NCBI RefSeq assembly: GCF_000422645.1
Contig: NZ_AUGL01000023.1
Span: 1 to 64,000 of the forward strand
DNA from: Ferrimonas futtsuensis DSM 18154
GTDB lineage: Bacteria; Pseudomonadota; Gammaproteobacteria; Enterobacterales; Shewanellaceae
Reading direction: 5' to 3'
Length of the DNA: 64,000 nucleotides
Of the stretch, positions 54,679 through 63,843 are shown in pieces. Each line of letters begins with the position of its first letter. The stretch's first letter is position 1. The notes under the pieces were generated by a model. The model saw nothing but the letters and a program-made list of their open reading frames with translations, had not been told where the DNA came from and made no database searches. A program made the position numbers and the translations under genes.

Positions 54679-55656
54679 ATGGACTATCTGTTAAGCCTGA
54701 TTACCGAACTACTGAATGATCCCACCCAGGCGTTGTACGTGGTTTACGCCATCGCCGCCGCAGCCGGTATCACCCTGGCCTTAGGCATAGGGCAGATCCT
54801 CAGTGGACTGTACTCCCCGACGCGCAAGCGCCTGGCTCAACTGAAGATGCAGGAGGGACCACAGATCAGCATGGAGCAGGACTTCGATGAGTCCCTGGAG
54901 CATGGCCTGTCCGGCAAGAAGCGACAGGAGTTGATCGGCCGCTTCGCCTTCGGCAACGAGGACACCCGTAAGCGCCTGATCCACTCTGGCTTCCACTCCA
55001 ACAGTGCGCTCGCCATCTACAACGGCTGCCGCATACTGCTGTTTGTGGGTGCGGCCATTGGCACTCTCTATCTGCTTAAGGCGTTTCCCGATACCTCCAG
55101 GACCATCCTGTTCTACGGCATTGCCGTGATGATGGGCATCGCCTTCATTCTGCCCTCCATGATTCTGGACCATCTGGCTAACCGGCGGATGCGCAAACTC
55201 AAACAGGGATTTCCTGACGCATTGGATCTGCTGGTGGTATGTTGTGAAGCGGGACTGGGATTGCTGGCCGCCCTCAACCGGGTCGCCACCGAGATTCGCC
55301 TCAGCCACTTCCAGCTCTCCGAAGAGCTGCACCTGGTTTGCCAGAAGTGTCGCGCCGGACTGCCCATGAACGTGGCCCTGCAGGAGTTTGCCGAGCGCAC
55401 CGGCCTGGAAGACATTCAGGGTCTGAACGGCTCCATAACCCAGAGCATGCGCCTGGGTACAGGTATTGCTGAAACATTAAGGGTTTACTCAGACGAGTAT
55501 CGCGAAAAACGGATTCAGGCTGCGGAAGAGATGGCTGGAAAACTTGGGGTCAAAATGATGTTCCCCATGATCTTCTGTATCTGGCCCTCCTTCTTTATCG
55601 TGGCCATCGGCCCGGCGATGCTCAAGTTGGCTGAGGTTTGGGATGTGGCTTTCTAG
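54679..55656 (+). CDS. tadC: Inner-membrane platform protein TadC
   Basis: A 325-residue partner of TadB with the same fold. Recognisable parts are GFPDALDLLVVCCEAGLGLL and LGTGIAETLRVYSDEYREKR. It has four hydrophobic segments. It follows tadB by two bases and precedes tadD. Confidence 0.93.
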   Translation: MDYLLSLITELLNDPTQALYVVYAIAAAAGITLALGIGQILSGLYSPTRKRLAQLKMQEGPQISMEQDFDESLEHGLSGKKRQELIGRFAFGNEDTRKRLIHSGFHSNSALAIYNGCRILLFVGAAIGTLYLLKAFPDTSRTILFYGIAVMMGIAFILPSMILDHLANRRMRKLKQGFPDALDLLVVCCEAGLGLLAALNRVATEIRLSHFQLSEELHLVCQKCRAGLPMNVALQEFAERTGLEDIQGLNGSITQSMRLGTGIAETLRVYSDEYREKRIQAAEEMAGKLGVKMMFPMIFCIWPSFFIVAIGPAMLKLAEVWDVAF

Positions 55657-55669
55657 ACAAGGACGCACT

Positions 55670-56695
55670 ATGAAAAGAATAACACTGATAACCGCAATCG
55701 CTCTGGCGCTCACCCTGGCTGGGTGCGCCACCGCGCCCAAGCAGACCACACCGCCACAGGCGAATCCGGCAGAGCTGGTGGCCAAGGCAGAGAAGGCCGT
55801 CAAACGGGGGCAATTGGACAACGCCCTGTCCCACTACCTCCAGGCTCTGGAGCAGAAGCCCGGCGATCCGGCGATTCTGATGGAGATTGGCGAAATCCAG
55901 ACCCAGCTGGGCCACACCGAGTACGCCCTTAAAGCCTTCACCGACGTGCTGGAAAAACAACCGGATAATGTCGAGGCCCTCACCTCTTTGGGGTTGCATA
56001 AGCTCAATATGGGGGAAAACGAACAGGCACTGATCTATCTCAACAAGGCCGCCGATCTGGATCAGCTCAGATTGCTGACTCAAACTTCACTGGTCGTCGT
56101 CGGTGAGACTGCCCCCCTGCAGCCACTGGATGAAAACTCCCCGCTTCGATGCTACAACGCCCTGGGCATCTTGAAAGACCTCAGCGGCGACTACGCAGAC
56201 GCACGGGAGTACTACCGGCTGGTGCTCAACCGGGCGCCCTCTGCCGCCAATGTGCTGACCAATCTTGGCTACTCCTACTATCTGGATGGCAACCTGCGAC
56301 AGGCGGAGATCCACCTGAGGCAGGCGGTACAGAAGCAGCCCGACTTTAAACGTGCCTGGAACAACCTAGGCCTGGTGTACGCCCGCATGAAGCACTACAA
56401 GCGGGCTCTGGTGGCACTGAAACAGGTTATGCCAGAAGCCGACGCCCTCAACGATCTCGGCTACTTCGCCATGCTTGAGGGACGCTATGGGGATGCCCAG
56501 GAATTGTTCTGGAAGGCGATAGACGCCTCGCCAATCTACTTTGCCAAGGCTCAGGACAACCTGGAGAAACTCAGGGAACTCCAGGGTAAAGCCACCGCCG
56601 GCGCCAACCATTACCGGCCGGTCAATCTGCTGCTGGAAGCCGAGTACAAGGCGAAGATCAGCGCCGAACCCATCTCTTCATCCGCAAATAATTAG
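55670..56695 (+). CDS. tadD: TPR lipoprotein TadD
   Basis: A 341-residue lipoprotein with the lipobox LAGC (Cys at residue 18 of the chosen frame) and at least four tetratricopeptide repeats over about residues 35-300, such as AVKRGQLDNALSHYLQALEQ and AWNNLGLVYARMKHYKRALV. In other Tad systems it helps secretin assembly. The start at 55670 (MKRITL) gives a proper lipoprotein signal; the longer frame from 55643 does not. Confidence 0.9.
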   Translation: MKRITLITAIALALTLAGCATAPKQTTPPQANPAELVAKAEKAVKRGQLDNALSHYLQALEQKPGDPAILMEIGEIQTQLGHTEYALKAFTDVLEKQPDNVEALTSLGLHKLNMGENEQALIYLNKAADLDQLRLLTQTSLVVVGETAPLQPLDENSPLRCYNALGILKDLSGDYADAREYYRLVLNRAPSAANVLTNLGYSYYLDGNLRQAEIHLRQAVQKQPDFKRAWNNLGLVYARMKHYKRALVALKQVMPEADALNDLGYFAMLEGRYGDAQELFWKAIDASPIYFAKAQDNLEKLRELQGKATAGANHYRPVNLLLEAEYKAKISAEPISSSANN

Positions 56696-56830
56696 CCTTG
56701 CGCCCCCGGTAAGCTGTCCGGGGGCTGACCCACATTCACTTTTCTTCAACAGGGTGAGATCTACCCCTTTACTCAGCCATAAGTAGCACTGATAATCAGG
56801 ATGATTTTCACAATAAGGAAGGATATGGCT

Positions 56831-57130
56831 ATGTGGTACATGATCTACTCCGAGGACGTTGAGAACAGCCTCCCATTGCGCAAAGAGGCTCGCCCAGCGC
56901 ACCTGGCCCGACTGCAGCAACTAAAGGAAGAAGGCCGTCTGTTTGCTGCCGGTCCCCTGCCCGCCGTTGACGCGGAAGATCCAGGCGAAGCAGGCTTCAC
57001 CGGTTCTCTGGTAATCGCCGACTTTGACTCCCTGGAAGCCGCTCAGTCCTGGGCTGACGCCGATCCCTACATCGACGCCGGAGTCTACGCCAAATCCACC
57101 ATCAAGCCTTACAAGCTGGTACTGCCCTAA
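56831..57130 (+). CDS. yciI: YciI-family protein
   Basis: A 99-residue single-domain protein close to E. coli YciI: it opens [14 protein letters not shown] and contains [27 protein letters not shown] and [13 protein letters not shown]. The fold resembles muconolactone isomerase; a His-Asp pair is conserved, but the reaction is unknown. The start at 56831 aligns with YciI; an ATG two codons earlier is also possible. GGAAGG lies upstream. Confidence 0.9.
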   Translation: MWYMIYSEDVENSLPLRKEARPAHLARLQQLKEEGRLFAAGPLPAVDAEDPGEAGFTGSLVIADFDSLEAAQSWADADPYIDAGVYAKSTIKPYKLVLP

Positions 57131-57153
57131 ACACTCAACAAACGGAATCACCA

Positions 57154-57960
57154 ATGAAGTTCGTGTCATTTAATATCAATGGCATTCGGGCTCGGCTACA
57201 TCAACTGCAGGCGCTGATCGACACCCATCAACCGGATGTGATCGGACTGCAGGAGATTAAGGTGGACGACCCTCAATTCCCCCTGGAACAGGTTCAGGAG
57301 ATGGGGTATCACGTCGTCCACCACGGTCAGAAGGGTCACTATGGAGTGGCCCTTCTTACTCGCACCCCTCCTCGAGAGGTGCAGAAAGGCTGGACCACGG
57401 ATGACGACGCCGCACAGAAACGGATGATCATGGCCACCGTTGAAGGCCCCGGTGGAGAACCGATACGGGTGCTCAACGGCTACTTCCCCCAGGGGGAGAA
57501 TCGCAGCCACGAGACCAAATTCCCAGCCAAGCAACAGTTCTACTCCGACCTGATGGATCACCTTAGCCAACATCACACGCCGGATGATAACCTAGTGGTT
57601 ATGGGGGACATCAACATCAGTCCCACTGACCTGGATATCGGCATCGGTGAGGCCAATGCCAAACGGTGGTTAAAGACCGGGAAATGTTCCTTTCTTCCAG
57701 AAGAAAGAGAATGGTTAAGCAAATTAGTAGGTTGGGGCTTAACGGACAGCTTCAGATATCTACATCCTGAAATTGACGACCGTTTCAGTTGGTTTGACTA
57801 CCGTTCAAGGGGCTTCGATGATAACAGAGGGTTACGCATTGATGTGATCCTTACCAGCGAATCTTTGACGAAAAGGTTAATTCAATCGGATGTGGATTAT
57901 GATCTAAGAGGAATCGAAAAACCCTCGGATCACGCTCCCATCTGGACCACTATTAAGTGA
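57154..57960 (+). CDS. xthA: Exodeoxyribonuclease III
   Basis: Apurinic-site endonuclease and 3'-5' exonuclease for base-excision repair. It has 268 residues, equal to E. coli XthA. Active-site residues are present: NINGIRAR near the start, LQEIKVDD with Glu34, [11 protein letters not shown] with Asp and Asn, and the C-terminal SDHAP. The 3' third (from about 57680) is visibly more AT-rich and uses rarer codons such as TTA, AGA and ATA, although the protein remains canonical. A mosaic origin by recombination is possible. Confidence 0.95.
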   Translation: MKFVSFNINGIRARLHQLQALIDTHQPDVIGLQEIKVDDPQFPLEQVQEMGYHVVHHGQKGHYGVALLTRTPPREVQKGWTTDDDAAQKRMIMATVEGPGGEPIRVLNGYFPQGENRSHETKFPAKQQFYSDLMDHLSQHHTPDDNLVVMGDINISPTDLDIGIGEANAKRWLKTGKCSFLPEEREWLSKLVGWGLTDSFRYLHPEIDDRFSWFDYRSRGFDDNRGLRIDVILTSESLTKRLIQSDVDYDLRGIEKPSDHAPIWTTIK

Positions 57961-58298
57961 TAAGCTGGCCTCCGGGTGAGATTTTCGAGGATATATGCGG
58001 AATTTAGATTACATAATAACCGCACCTTATGACTCGGGAAGGCCGCAAAACTGACAGTAAAGGCGCGTTTACGCGCCTTTACTTAGTTAGGGGTTTGTTA
58101 ACGGGCGTGTTGAATCAAGTTTTAATTATGCTTGAACTTCAGTGAAGATGTATGTCAGATCAAATTTTCATTTTTTAAAACTGGCTATCGAACATATCTG
58201 CTGATATCAATACGCATGAAACACCCAATTAAACGCGTATTTATTATAAGAACAACGAAGGTTGTCAAAAGAGCATTGAGCAGAGGAAACACATAACA
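57961..58298. other. Intergenic region with terminator and AT-rich promoter
   Basis: 338 bp. The xthA terminator lies at 58058-58081. The remaining right half is AT-rich and should hold the promoter of the winged-helix gene. An open frame on the minus strand covers this region and the next gene, but has no RBS or family match, so it is not called. Confidence 0.5.
58058..58081. terminator. Palindromic terminator after xthA
   Basis: TAAAGGCGCG-TTTA-CGCGCCTTTA is a perfect 10-bp stem with short A/T flanks that could work in both directions. Confidence 0.72.
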
Positions 58299-58625
58299 AT
58301 GGCACAAGCTCAACTTACGAAACTGATGGACGCTGTAGAGATCTTTCGAGACGTGTACTCCGAGATTCCGCCCCAGACCTGTTTGATGTTCATGCAGGTG
58401 TGTCAGGAAGAAGGGTGCTCTATCAAGGATCTGCAAGAACGTTTCGAAATGTCCCAGGCCAGTGCAAGTCGCAATGCGCGACTGCTGTCTGAGCGGGTAC
58501 ATTCCGGACGCCAGGGATTGGGACTGGTTGAACTCCGTATCGATGAGCAGGACTACCGCATCAAGCGAGCCTTTCTCACCGAGAAAGGAAGGGAGGTGAG
58601 AGATCGCTTGTCCGCGGTCGTTTAA
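58299..58625 (+). CDS. Small winged-helix (MarR-like) DNA-binding protein
   Basis: A 108-residue protein. The centre (about residues 25-80) forms a winged helix: FMQVCQEEGCSIKDLQERFE, then the recognition helix MSQASASRNARLLS, and a beta wing around RIDEQDYRIKRAFLTEKG. This is the MarR fold, shorter than usual, with little left for dimerisation helices. GAGG lies 12 bases upstream. Target genes are unknown and no partner gene is adjacent. Confidence 0.8.
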   Translation: MAQAQLTKLMDAVEIFRDVYSEIPPQTCLMFMQVCQEEGCSIKDLQERFEMSQASASRNARLLSERVHSGRQGLGLVELRIDEQDYRIKRAFLTEKGREVRDRLSAVV

Positions 58626-58683
58626 TTTCACCCCTCAAACAGCAATCAACTTTCCGGGCGACCTCGGTCACCTGGCCCTTCAA

Positions 58684-58709
58684 TGCCACCCTACGGGGTG
58701 GCATTTTAG
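58684..58709 (+). terminator. Terminator after the winged-helix gene
   Basis: ATGCCACC and GGGGTGGCAT arms with a four-base loop are followed by TTTTAG, about 60 bp after the stop. Confidence 0.78.
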
Positions 58710-58923
58710 TGTGTAACGCCTCAGACGGTGTTCTAACGCACTCCTGAGTCAAACCCGCCCCAACCCTCAAGTAGCGCTTAACAGGCCAATACGCACGCTC
58801 TTAGCTGGAAACTGCTAAAGTAATAATCAGGTAGGGAAAACCCAACCTGCGCCGGGCCAGATCGAGGGCTCAGCTCCAAGGTGTGTCCTGGCGACTCATG
58901 CCCCAAGAGACAAGGAGCGACGG

Positions 58924-59427
58924 ATGAAAACCAGAACCATAGCGACCGTAACCGGTGCCGACCGCAGCGGACTGCTCAATTTACTGGCCAAACTTACTCG
59001 CCAACTGGATGGCGTATGGACTGCCAGCAAGGTCATCCACATGGGAGGCCAGGTGGCGATCATGCTGGACATCACACTGCCCGACTCCAACATCAAAGAG
59101 CTGAAGGAACGCTTTGAAGCAGTCCATCGGCTCCACTGCATCTTCAACGATCCCCCAGAACAAGCCCCTCACGAGCACCTGCTGGCGCTGCACGTGGACG
59201 CCGACGACAGGGTGGGGCTGATTCGGGACATCACCGCCGCCGTTCACGAGATGGACATCGACATCACCAGCTTCAACAGTGTCCGCTTGGCCGCCGGCGG
59301 TATGGGCAACACCGTCTTCACCGCCTCCCTGGAACTGGCCGCTCCCAGCCAGATAGACGCCAAGGTTCTGGTCGACAAAATTGAAAGCCTGGAAGGCAAC
59401 ATCCGCGCCGAGGCAGAAGCCGCCTAA
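58924..59427 (+). CDS. ACT-domain protein, GcvR-like
   Basis: A 167-residue protein with two ACT domains. It opens with ATVTGADRSGLLNLLAKL, and the second domain has LHVDADDRVGLIRDITAAV. Both are typical of GcvR, the protein that binds glycine and antagonises GcvA at the glycine cleavage operon in enterics. No gcv gene is in the window, so this exact role is inferred. AAGGAG lies six bases before the ATG. Confidence 0.82.
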   Translation: MKTRTIATVTGADRSGLLNLLAKLTRQLDGVWTASKVIHMGGQVAIMLDITLPDSNIKELKERFEAVHRLHCIFNDPPEQAPHEHLLALHVDADDRVGLIRDITAAVHEMDIDITSFNSVRLAAGGMGNTVFTASLELAAPSQIDAKVLVDKIESLEGNIRAEAEAA

Positions 59428-59455
59428 TACTGTCAAATCAGAGAAAATCAGCCAT

Positions 59456-59487
59456 AAAAAAACGCAGCCAACTGGCTGCGTTTTTTT
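59456..59487. terminator. Bidirectional terminator
   Basis: AACGCAGCCA and TGGCTGCGTT with A-run and T-run of seven, between the ACT-domain gene and the convergent DUF3360 gene. Confidence 0.9.
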
Positions 59488-59501
59488 CGTGTGTGGTGCC
59501 G

Positions 59502-61010
59502 TTACAGCAGGGCAGGTACGCCAGGCAGCATACCAACAGCCAGCATGGCAGCAACACAGATGATGAAGGCGCCGGCAGGGATTACCATGCGGTCCATGAA
59601 GGACAGCTTCTTGGCGCGCTCTTTGTCACCGATCAGACCGTTGTTGTCCAGCAGCATGGTCAGGGCCCAGGCGAACACAGGGTTAACCACGATGGAGGCA
59701 AAGATACAGATACCAGCGGACTGAGAATCCTTGGTGTCTTTAACCATCTGCATGCCCGCTTCCAGCAGAGGCAGGAATACACCTACCAGCAGGGCGATGG
59801 ACATAACAGGACGCCATACGGTGATGTCCATTGGGTAGCCGATGATGGCAACCACAATACACAGGACACCCAGCAGAATCGCACCAGCGGGGATAGGACG
59901 CTTGGCGATGGCCGCAGGGATCATGTAAGTACCCCAGGAGGAGGTGATGTTACCGCCACCGAAGCCAGTACCCACCATCTGACGGATGGAGCAGCAGGTC
60001 ATGGTGTCATCAACGTCCATCAGTACCTTGTCGGTGCCCTTAGGATAGTTCAGTTCCTGGAAGATACGGTGACCCAGGAAGTCAGGAGACCACATGGCTA
60101 CCGCCAGGATGGCGAAAGGCAGAGAGGCGATGAAGTGCTGCATGTTAGGCAGACCCAGTTGCCAACCGGTCTCGGTGGAGCCCCACCAGTACCATGGGTT
60201 CAGGTTAGGCAGACCAGGGGAGGTTACGAACTCCAGGTCCAGACCGGCGCCAAACAGGAAGGCGATCAGCACCGCGGCGATGGAACACAGGGGAATCGCC
60301 AGCCAGCGCTTGCCCAGACGGGCCAGCACGGAGTAAACAACGATGTTCACCGCCAGGATCATCAGGGCAACGTGGCTCAGGCTGTAGTCCAGAGCGTGCT
60401 TGGCCTGCAGGCCCTCAGCCCAGGTGAACAGAGAACCGATCTGGCCCATGGAGCCCATGGCCCCCAGGTACACCAGCAGACCGCCGGCAACCCCTTCTCC
60501 GGTGAGGTTAACGAGTTTCGACCCCCCCTTGAAGTAACTAAGCAGCAGACCGAAAACACCCAGCAGGATCGCCAGGGCCAGAGGGTGAGCACCCGCCAGG
60601 GCAATGGCACCAATCAGAGGGATCATGGGGCCGTGGTTGCCGGCCAGGTTCGCTCTGGGGTTCAGGAAACCGGAACCCAGAATACAGAACAGCAGTGCGG
60701 GGATCAGCATCTCCACGCGAACCACCTCAATGGCCCACTCGGCGCCCAGGTTTACGTGGTCCCACTTTTCAGTCAGGCCAGAACCCCAGGCGGCCATTAC
60801 CGCAGAGTACATTACGGTAATACCGATGGTACCGGCGATGGCTGGTACCAGATCTTCCCACTCAAAACGGAAGTCACGACCCGGAAGGTTCAGACCCCAG
60901 CGACGTGGCTTCATGATTTGCAGCTCGTGGTCCAGATAGTCTGAACGGCTGTCAAATTCACTGCTAGGCTTGTGCAACTCGCTATAAGTCGAGTTTTCTA
61001 CGTCCCGCAT
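59502..61010 (-). CDS. DUF3360-family membrane transporter
   Basis: A 502-residue membrane protein with about twelve hydrophobic segments. Its hydrophilic N-terminus (about residues 1-45) contains YSELHKPSSEFDSRSDYLDH, followed by MKPRRWGLNLPGRDFRFEWEDLVPA, a pattern I associate with DUF3360 proteins of marine gammaproteobacteria. The fold probably resembles SulP or nucleobase permeases, but the substrate is unknown. The start at 61010 has GAGG nine bases upstream; a TTG three codons earlier would overlap that spacing. A canonical promoter (61145-61173) lies upstream. Confidence 0.83.
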   Translation of the reverse strand: MRDVENSTYSELHKPSSEFDSRSDYLDHELQIMKPRRWGLNLPGRDFRFEWEDLVPAIAGTIGITVMYSAVMAAWGSGLTEKWDHVNLGAEWAIEVVRVEMLIPALLFCILGSGFLNPRANLAGNHGPMIPLIGAIALAGAHPLALAILLGVFGLLLSYFKGGSKLVNLTGEGVAGGLLVYLGAMGSMGQIGSLFTWAEGLQAKHALDYSLSHVALMILAVNIVVYSVLARLGKRWLAIPLCSIAAVLIAFLFGAGLDLEFVTSPGLPNLNPWYWWGSTETGWQLGLPNMQHFIASLPFAILAVAMWSPDFLGHRIFQELNYPKGTDKVLMDVDDTMTCCSIRQMVGTGFGGGNITSSWGTYMIPAAIAKRPIPAGAILLGVLCIVVAIIGYPMDITVWRPVMSIALLVGVFLPLLEAGMQMVKDTKDSQSAGICIFASIVVNPVFAWALTMLLDNNGLIGDKERAKKLSFMDRMVIPAGAFIICVAAMLAVGMLPGVPALL

Positions 61011-61144
61011 GCTTATCAACCTCGATTAAAAATCACCTTGGAGCTGTGGTGTAGGCCCGTCGGCCGCCCCCACATTGTTTTCGCCTTACCCCGATGCCAA
61101 GGAGCAAATTGGTAAGACCATTTTACTAAAAAGAAATCGCCCGA

Positions 61145-61173
61145 ATTAAACTTCAGCCCCGAATCGATGTCAA
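61145..61173 (-). promoter_or_regulatory. Predicted sigma-70 promoter of the DUF3360 gene
   Basis: On the minus strand TTGACA (61168-61173), 17 bp, TTTAAT (61145-61150). A half CRP-like site, TTGTGATCGGGCTAACG (61184-61200), lies just upstream; its right arm is poor. Confidence 0.65.
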
Positions 61174-61446
61174 ACGACGAAACGTTAGCCCGATCACAAG
61201 AATAGTGACGCTGCTTCAGTTCATTTTTTAACAAATCAGATAAGTGCTGGTTATAAAAGATAAAATTGGCTTATTGGCGCATTTTAGCAGCCGTACCCAA
61301 TTAATTGATCTTGAACAATATTGGGCGAGATTTCCCAATTCGGTGAAATTGGAATAATCCTTAACAATCTGTTGACCAGTAATAACCATAGACCATCGTC
61401 CGGCAACAACCTGAACCGGGTTAACCCTGATGTGAATTGAGCATAT

Positions 61447-61467
61447 AAAAGCCGGCACTACGCCGGC
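61447..61467 (-). terminator. Terminator after panF
   Basis: GCCGGC arms around a five-base loop, followed on the minus strand by TTTTAT; a short T-tract makes it moderate. Confidence 0.65.
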
Positions 61468-61519
61468 GTTCATTATGTAACAGGAAGTTGGCCAAACCTC
61501 CCACCCTGTAGAGGGCCGT

Positions 61520-62950
61520 TTACCTTTCCCTGGACCAATTCGAGCGCCCCAGCAGCCCCTGGGCCAGTACAAAAGCCAGCAGAGACACCACCAGCGCGGG
61601 CACGATGGCGTGCAGGGTCAGCAGCTTGATCTTCATAAAGGTCAAGGGCAGATAGGTGATCAATCCGGCGACCATGGCGGCCAGCGCGGCCTCCCCCCTG
61701 GCCTCCTTCCAGAACAGTCCCAGCACCAGAGGCCAGAGAAACACCACCTGCAGGGCACCAAAGGCGGCCATATTCAGCCAGATGATCATCTGCGGCGGAT
61801 CCAGGGCCATCACAGTGCAGGCCAGCGCCACCGCGAGCGTGGTCAGCCGGGTCAGCCATTTCATCTGTCTCTGGGTCAGGCTGCGTCCCTGCATCGCCAG
61901 ATCCCGAACCAGGGTAGAGGTGGTCTGCAGCAACATGGAGTCCACCGAGGACATCACCGCCGCCACCGGCGCCGCCAGCATCAGCCCCGCCATCCAGGCG
62001 GGGAACAGCTGAACCATCAGCGTGGGGATGATCTCATCCGGACTGCTGATCTCAGGCACCAGAGGACGACCCAGGGCTCCGGCCAGGTGAGGCATCAGGG
62101 TCACCAGGGCGGTCACCAGGGTACCCAGCACCATGGCACGGGCAATCGCCCGGCCATCCCGGGCGGCCATCACCCGAATCACCGTATGGGGCAAGCCTAT
62201 GGTGCCAAAGCACACCAATACCCAGAAGGAGAACAGGAAGGGCCAGGAGATAAAGCCATCGGGCCCGTGAGGGGCAATCAGCCCGGGATCGATCTGGGCC
62301 ATCTGCTCCGTGAGAGTGGTCATGCCGCCCCCCTGCCCCAGCACACCGATGAGCAGGGCGAACATCCCCATCAGCATCACCAGTCCCTGAATGGCGTCGG
62401 TGTAGCTGACCGCCCGGAACCCGCCCCACAGGGTGTAGATCACCACGGTGGAGACAAAGAGTAATAAGGAGGTGGTGTAGGGGATCTCAGCCACGACGCT
62501 GAGCAATCGCGCTCCGCTGGTGAACTGCACCACGATCATGCCCAGGAAACCAGCCACCAGGCTGGCACCGGACAGCCAGAGCAACCAACGGTTCTGATAG
62601 CGGTTTCTGAGTATGTCCAGAATGGTAACCGCGCCGGTTTCCCGGGCCAGGTGCCATAATCTGGGACCCAGGACACCTAAGGTCAGCAAGGCCACTGGGA
62701 CCTGGATCACGGCCAGAAGCACCCAGCCCAGACCAAACTTATAGGCGGCTCCGGGCCCTCCTATATAGGAGCTGGCACTGGTATAGGTGGCCACCAGGGA
62801 GAGGGCCAGGATCCCGCCTCCCATAAATTGCCCACCGAGGAAGTGGCTGCGGGAGAACTCCTGGCCGGTGTTGGCGCGGCGTGCAGCCAGGCGGGAGACC
62901 AGCAGGGTCGCGGCCAGATAAGCCAAAATGGCAATCAGTATGGGATTCAC
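61520..62950 (-). CDS. panF: Sodium/pantothenate symporter
   Basis: A 476-residue sodium:solute symporter (SSS) with thirteen hydrophobic segments. Sodium-site regions are ALSLVATYTSASSYIGGPGAA (in parts) and MSSVDSMLLQTTS. The order with yhdT directly upstream is the conserved yhdT-panF pair, supporting uptake of pantothenate, the precursor of coenzyme A. GTG start at 62950, one base after the yhdT stop. Confidence 0.92.
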   Translation of the reverse strand: MNPILIAILAYLAATLLVSRLAARRANTGQEFSRSHFLGGQFMGGGILALSLVATYTSASSYIGGPGAAYKFGLGWVLLAVIQVPVALLTLGVLGPRLWHLARETGAVTILDILRNRYQNRWLLWLSGASLVAGFLGMIVVQFTSGARLLSVVAEIPYTTSLLLFVSTVVIYTLWGGFRAVSYTDAIQGLVMLMGMFALLIGVLGQGGGMTTLTEQMAQIDPGLIAPHGPDGFISWPFLFSFWVLVCFGTIGLPHTVIRVMAARDGRAIARAMVLGTLVTALVTLMPHLAGALGRPLVPEISSPDEIIPTLMVQLFPAWMAGLMLAAPVAAVMSSVDSMLLQTTSTLVRDLAMQGRSLTQRQMKWLTRLTTLAVALACTVMALDPPQMIIWLNMAAFGALQVVFLWPLVLGLFWKEARGEAALAAMVAGLITYLPLTFMKIKLLTLHAIVPALVVSLLAFVLAQGLLGRSNWSRER

Positions 62951-62951
62951 G

Positions 62952-63158
62952 TCAGCGGCGCCTCAACAACATCATATAGGCCGCCAACACCAACCCGAAG
63001 GGGGCCATCAGGCAGGAGAACCAGAACCACAGCGGCAGGCCCCAGAACTGGCCCGCCCCGTCGAGGAGAAGGGGCCCGGCCAGCCAAAGCAGTACATAAG
63101 CCAGGGTCAGACCCAGGGCCTTGGCGGTTAACTGGTCGGGTAATTGTTTGTTTTTCAA
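62952..63158 (-). CDS. yhdT: YhdT-family small membrane protein (DUF997)
   Basis: A 68-residue protein with two membrane helices (about residues 15-33 and 42-62) joined by a short loop. It is a YhdT-like partner of panF, of unknown function; a role as accessory subunit of the symporter has been suggested by its constant linkage. The start is TTG at 63158, with AAGGA seven bases upstream. Confidence 0.88.
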   Translation of the reverse strand: MKNKQLPDQLTAKALGLTLAYVLLWLAGPLLLDGAGQFWGLPLWFWFSCLMAPFGLVLAAYMMLLRRR

Positions 63159-63843
63159 TGATCTGTCCTTGGGAGACCCATCCCTATACGCAGTTATACA
63201 GGGGATAATGCCTCATCAACAGGGGGGATTTCCATTTGCGGTGAAACTCGGGAAAACCTCAAAAAAAGAGGGGGTCACTCTACCCCTTTGAGTCGCAATA
63301 ATACAAAACTCCAAAGCATTAACCAATAGCAAACAGAACCGCCAAAACTGCGATTATTTGTCGAACATCAAGAGATCCAGATCACAAAAATCCAGAGGAT
63401 AATCCCGATCAGGTTCGCGCGGACTTTGCAGATTATGAGCACCTTCACAAAGCTGTTCACGATTAGGCCGAAAAGTTGGCAAGGGAGCTAGGCTTTGGAA
63501 CAATGGTAAAACCAATTGGCTGAATCGTTTTCAAGCCGCTGGGAAACCGGTGATTTGAACTTCGTTACCAGGAGTGTGACGAACAGAGCAATCTGGCGAT
63601 CGAGTGGCAGCGGCACAGCATGCCACTACCTATACTTAGGGACGAGCTATTATTGGTGCCACCCAGTCCTTTGTGCCCAAAGAGGGTGGTCTGTAAGCCA
63701 GAAGAGATTTGCATTTTTGCAACCGGTCCTGCCCTTAAACAACGAAGAGCAGAACCGTAAAATCGCTTCGTCATAGAAGGGACATCCCGACGTGCCGTCG
63801 ATGACGAAACGTATCATCTTTACTATGTTAAAGGTTAAACACT
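63159..63843. other. Long non-coding region upstream of pflB
   Basis: About 685 bp with no convincing gene on either strand. It starts with the yhdT promoter area and ends in the pflB leader. An FNR-like dyad lies at 63358-63371, and AT-rich blocks near 63300-63400 and 63700-63840 could hold several promoters. In enterics focA precedes pflB; here it does not. Confidence 0.5.
63358..63371. promoter_or_regulatory. FNR-like binding site
   Basis: TTGTCGAACATCAA matches the consensus TTGAT-N4-ATCAA at eight of ten defined positions. Control of pflB by FNR is well known in enterics; here the site is about 480 bp upstream, so its target is uncertain. Confidence 0.45.

Larger units (their letters stand above)
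61011..61519. other. Intergenic region with DUF3360 promoter and panF terminator
   Basis: About 510 bp, AT-rich. It holds the minus-strand promoter at 61145-61173 and the panF terminator at 61447-61467. A minus-strand open frame at 61228-61572 runs through the terminator and has no RBS or family, so it is not called. No other gene was seen. Confidence 0.5.

Noticed and set aside
58185..58631. 148-codon minus-strand frame over the winged-helix gene
   Set aside because: No RBS or family; the plus-strand product has a convincing winged helix.
59493..60944. 483-codon plus-strand frame
   Set aside because: Shadow of the DUF3360 transporter; Gln-, His- and Arg-rich without any motif or RBS.
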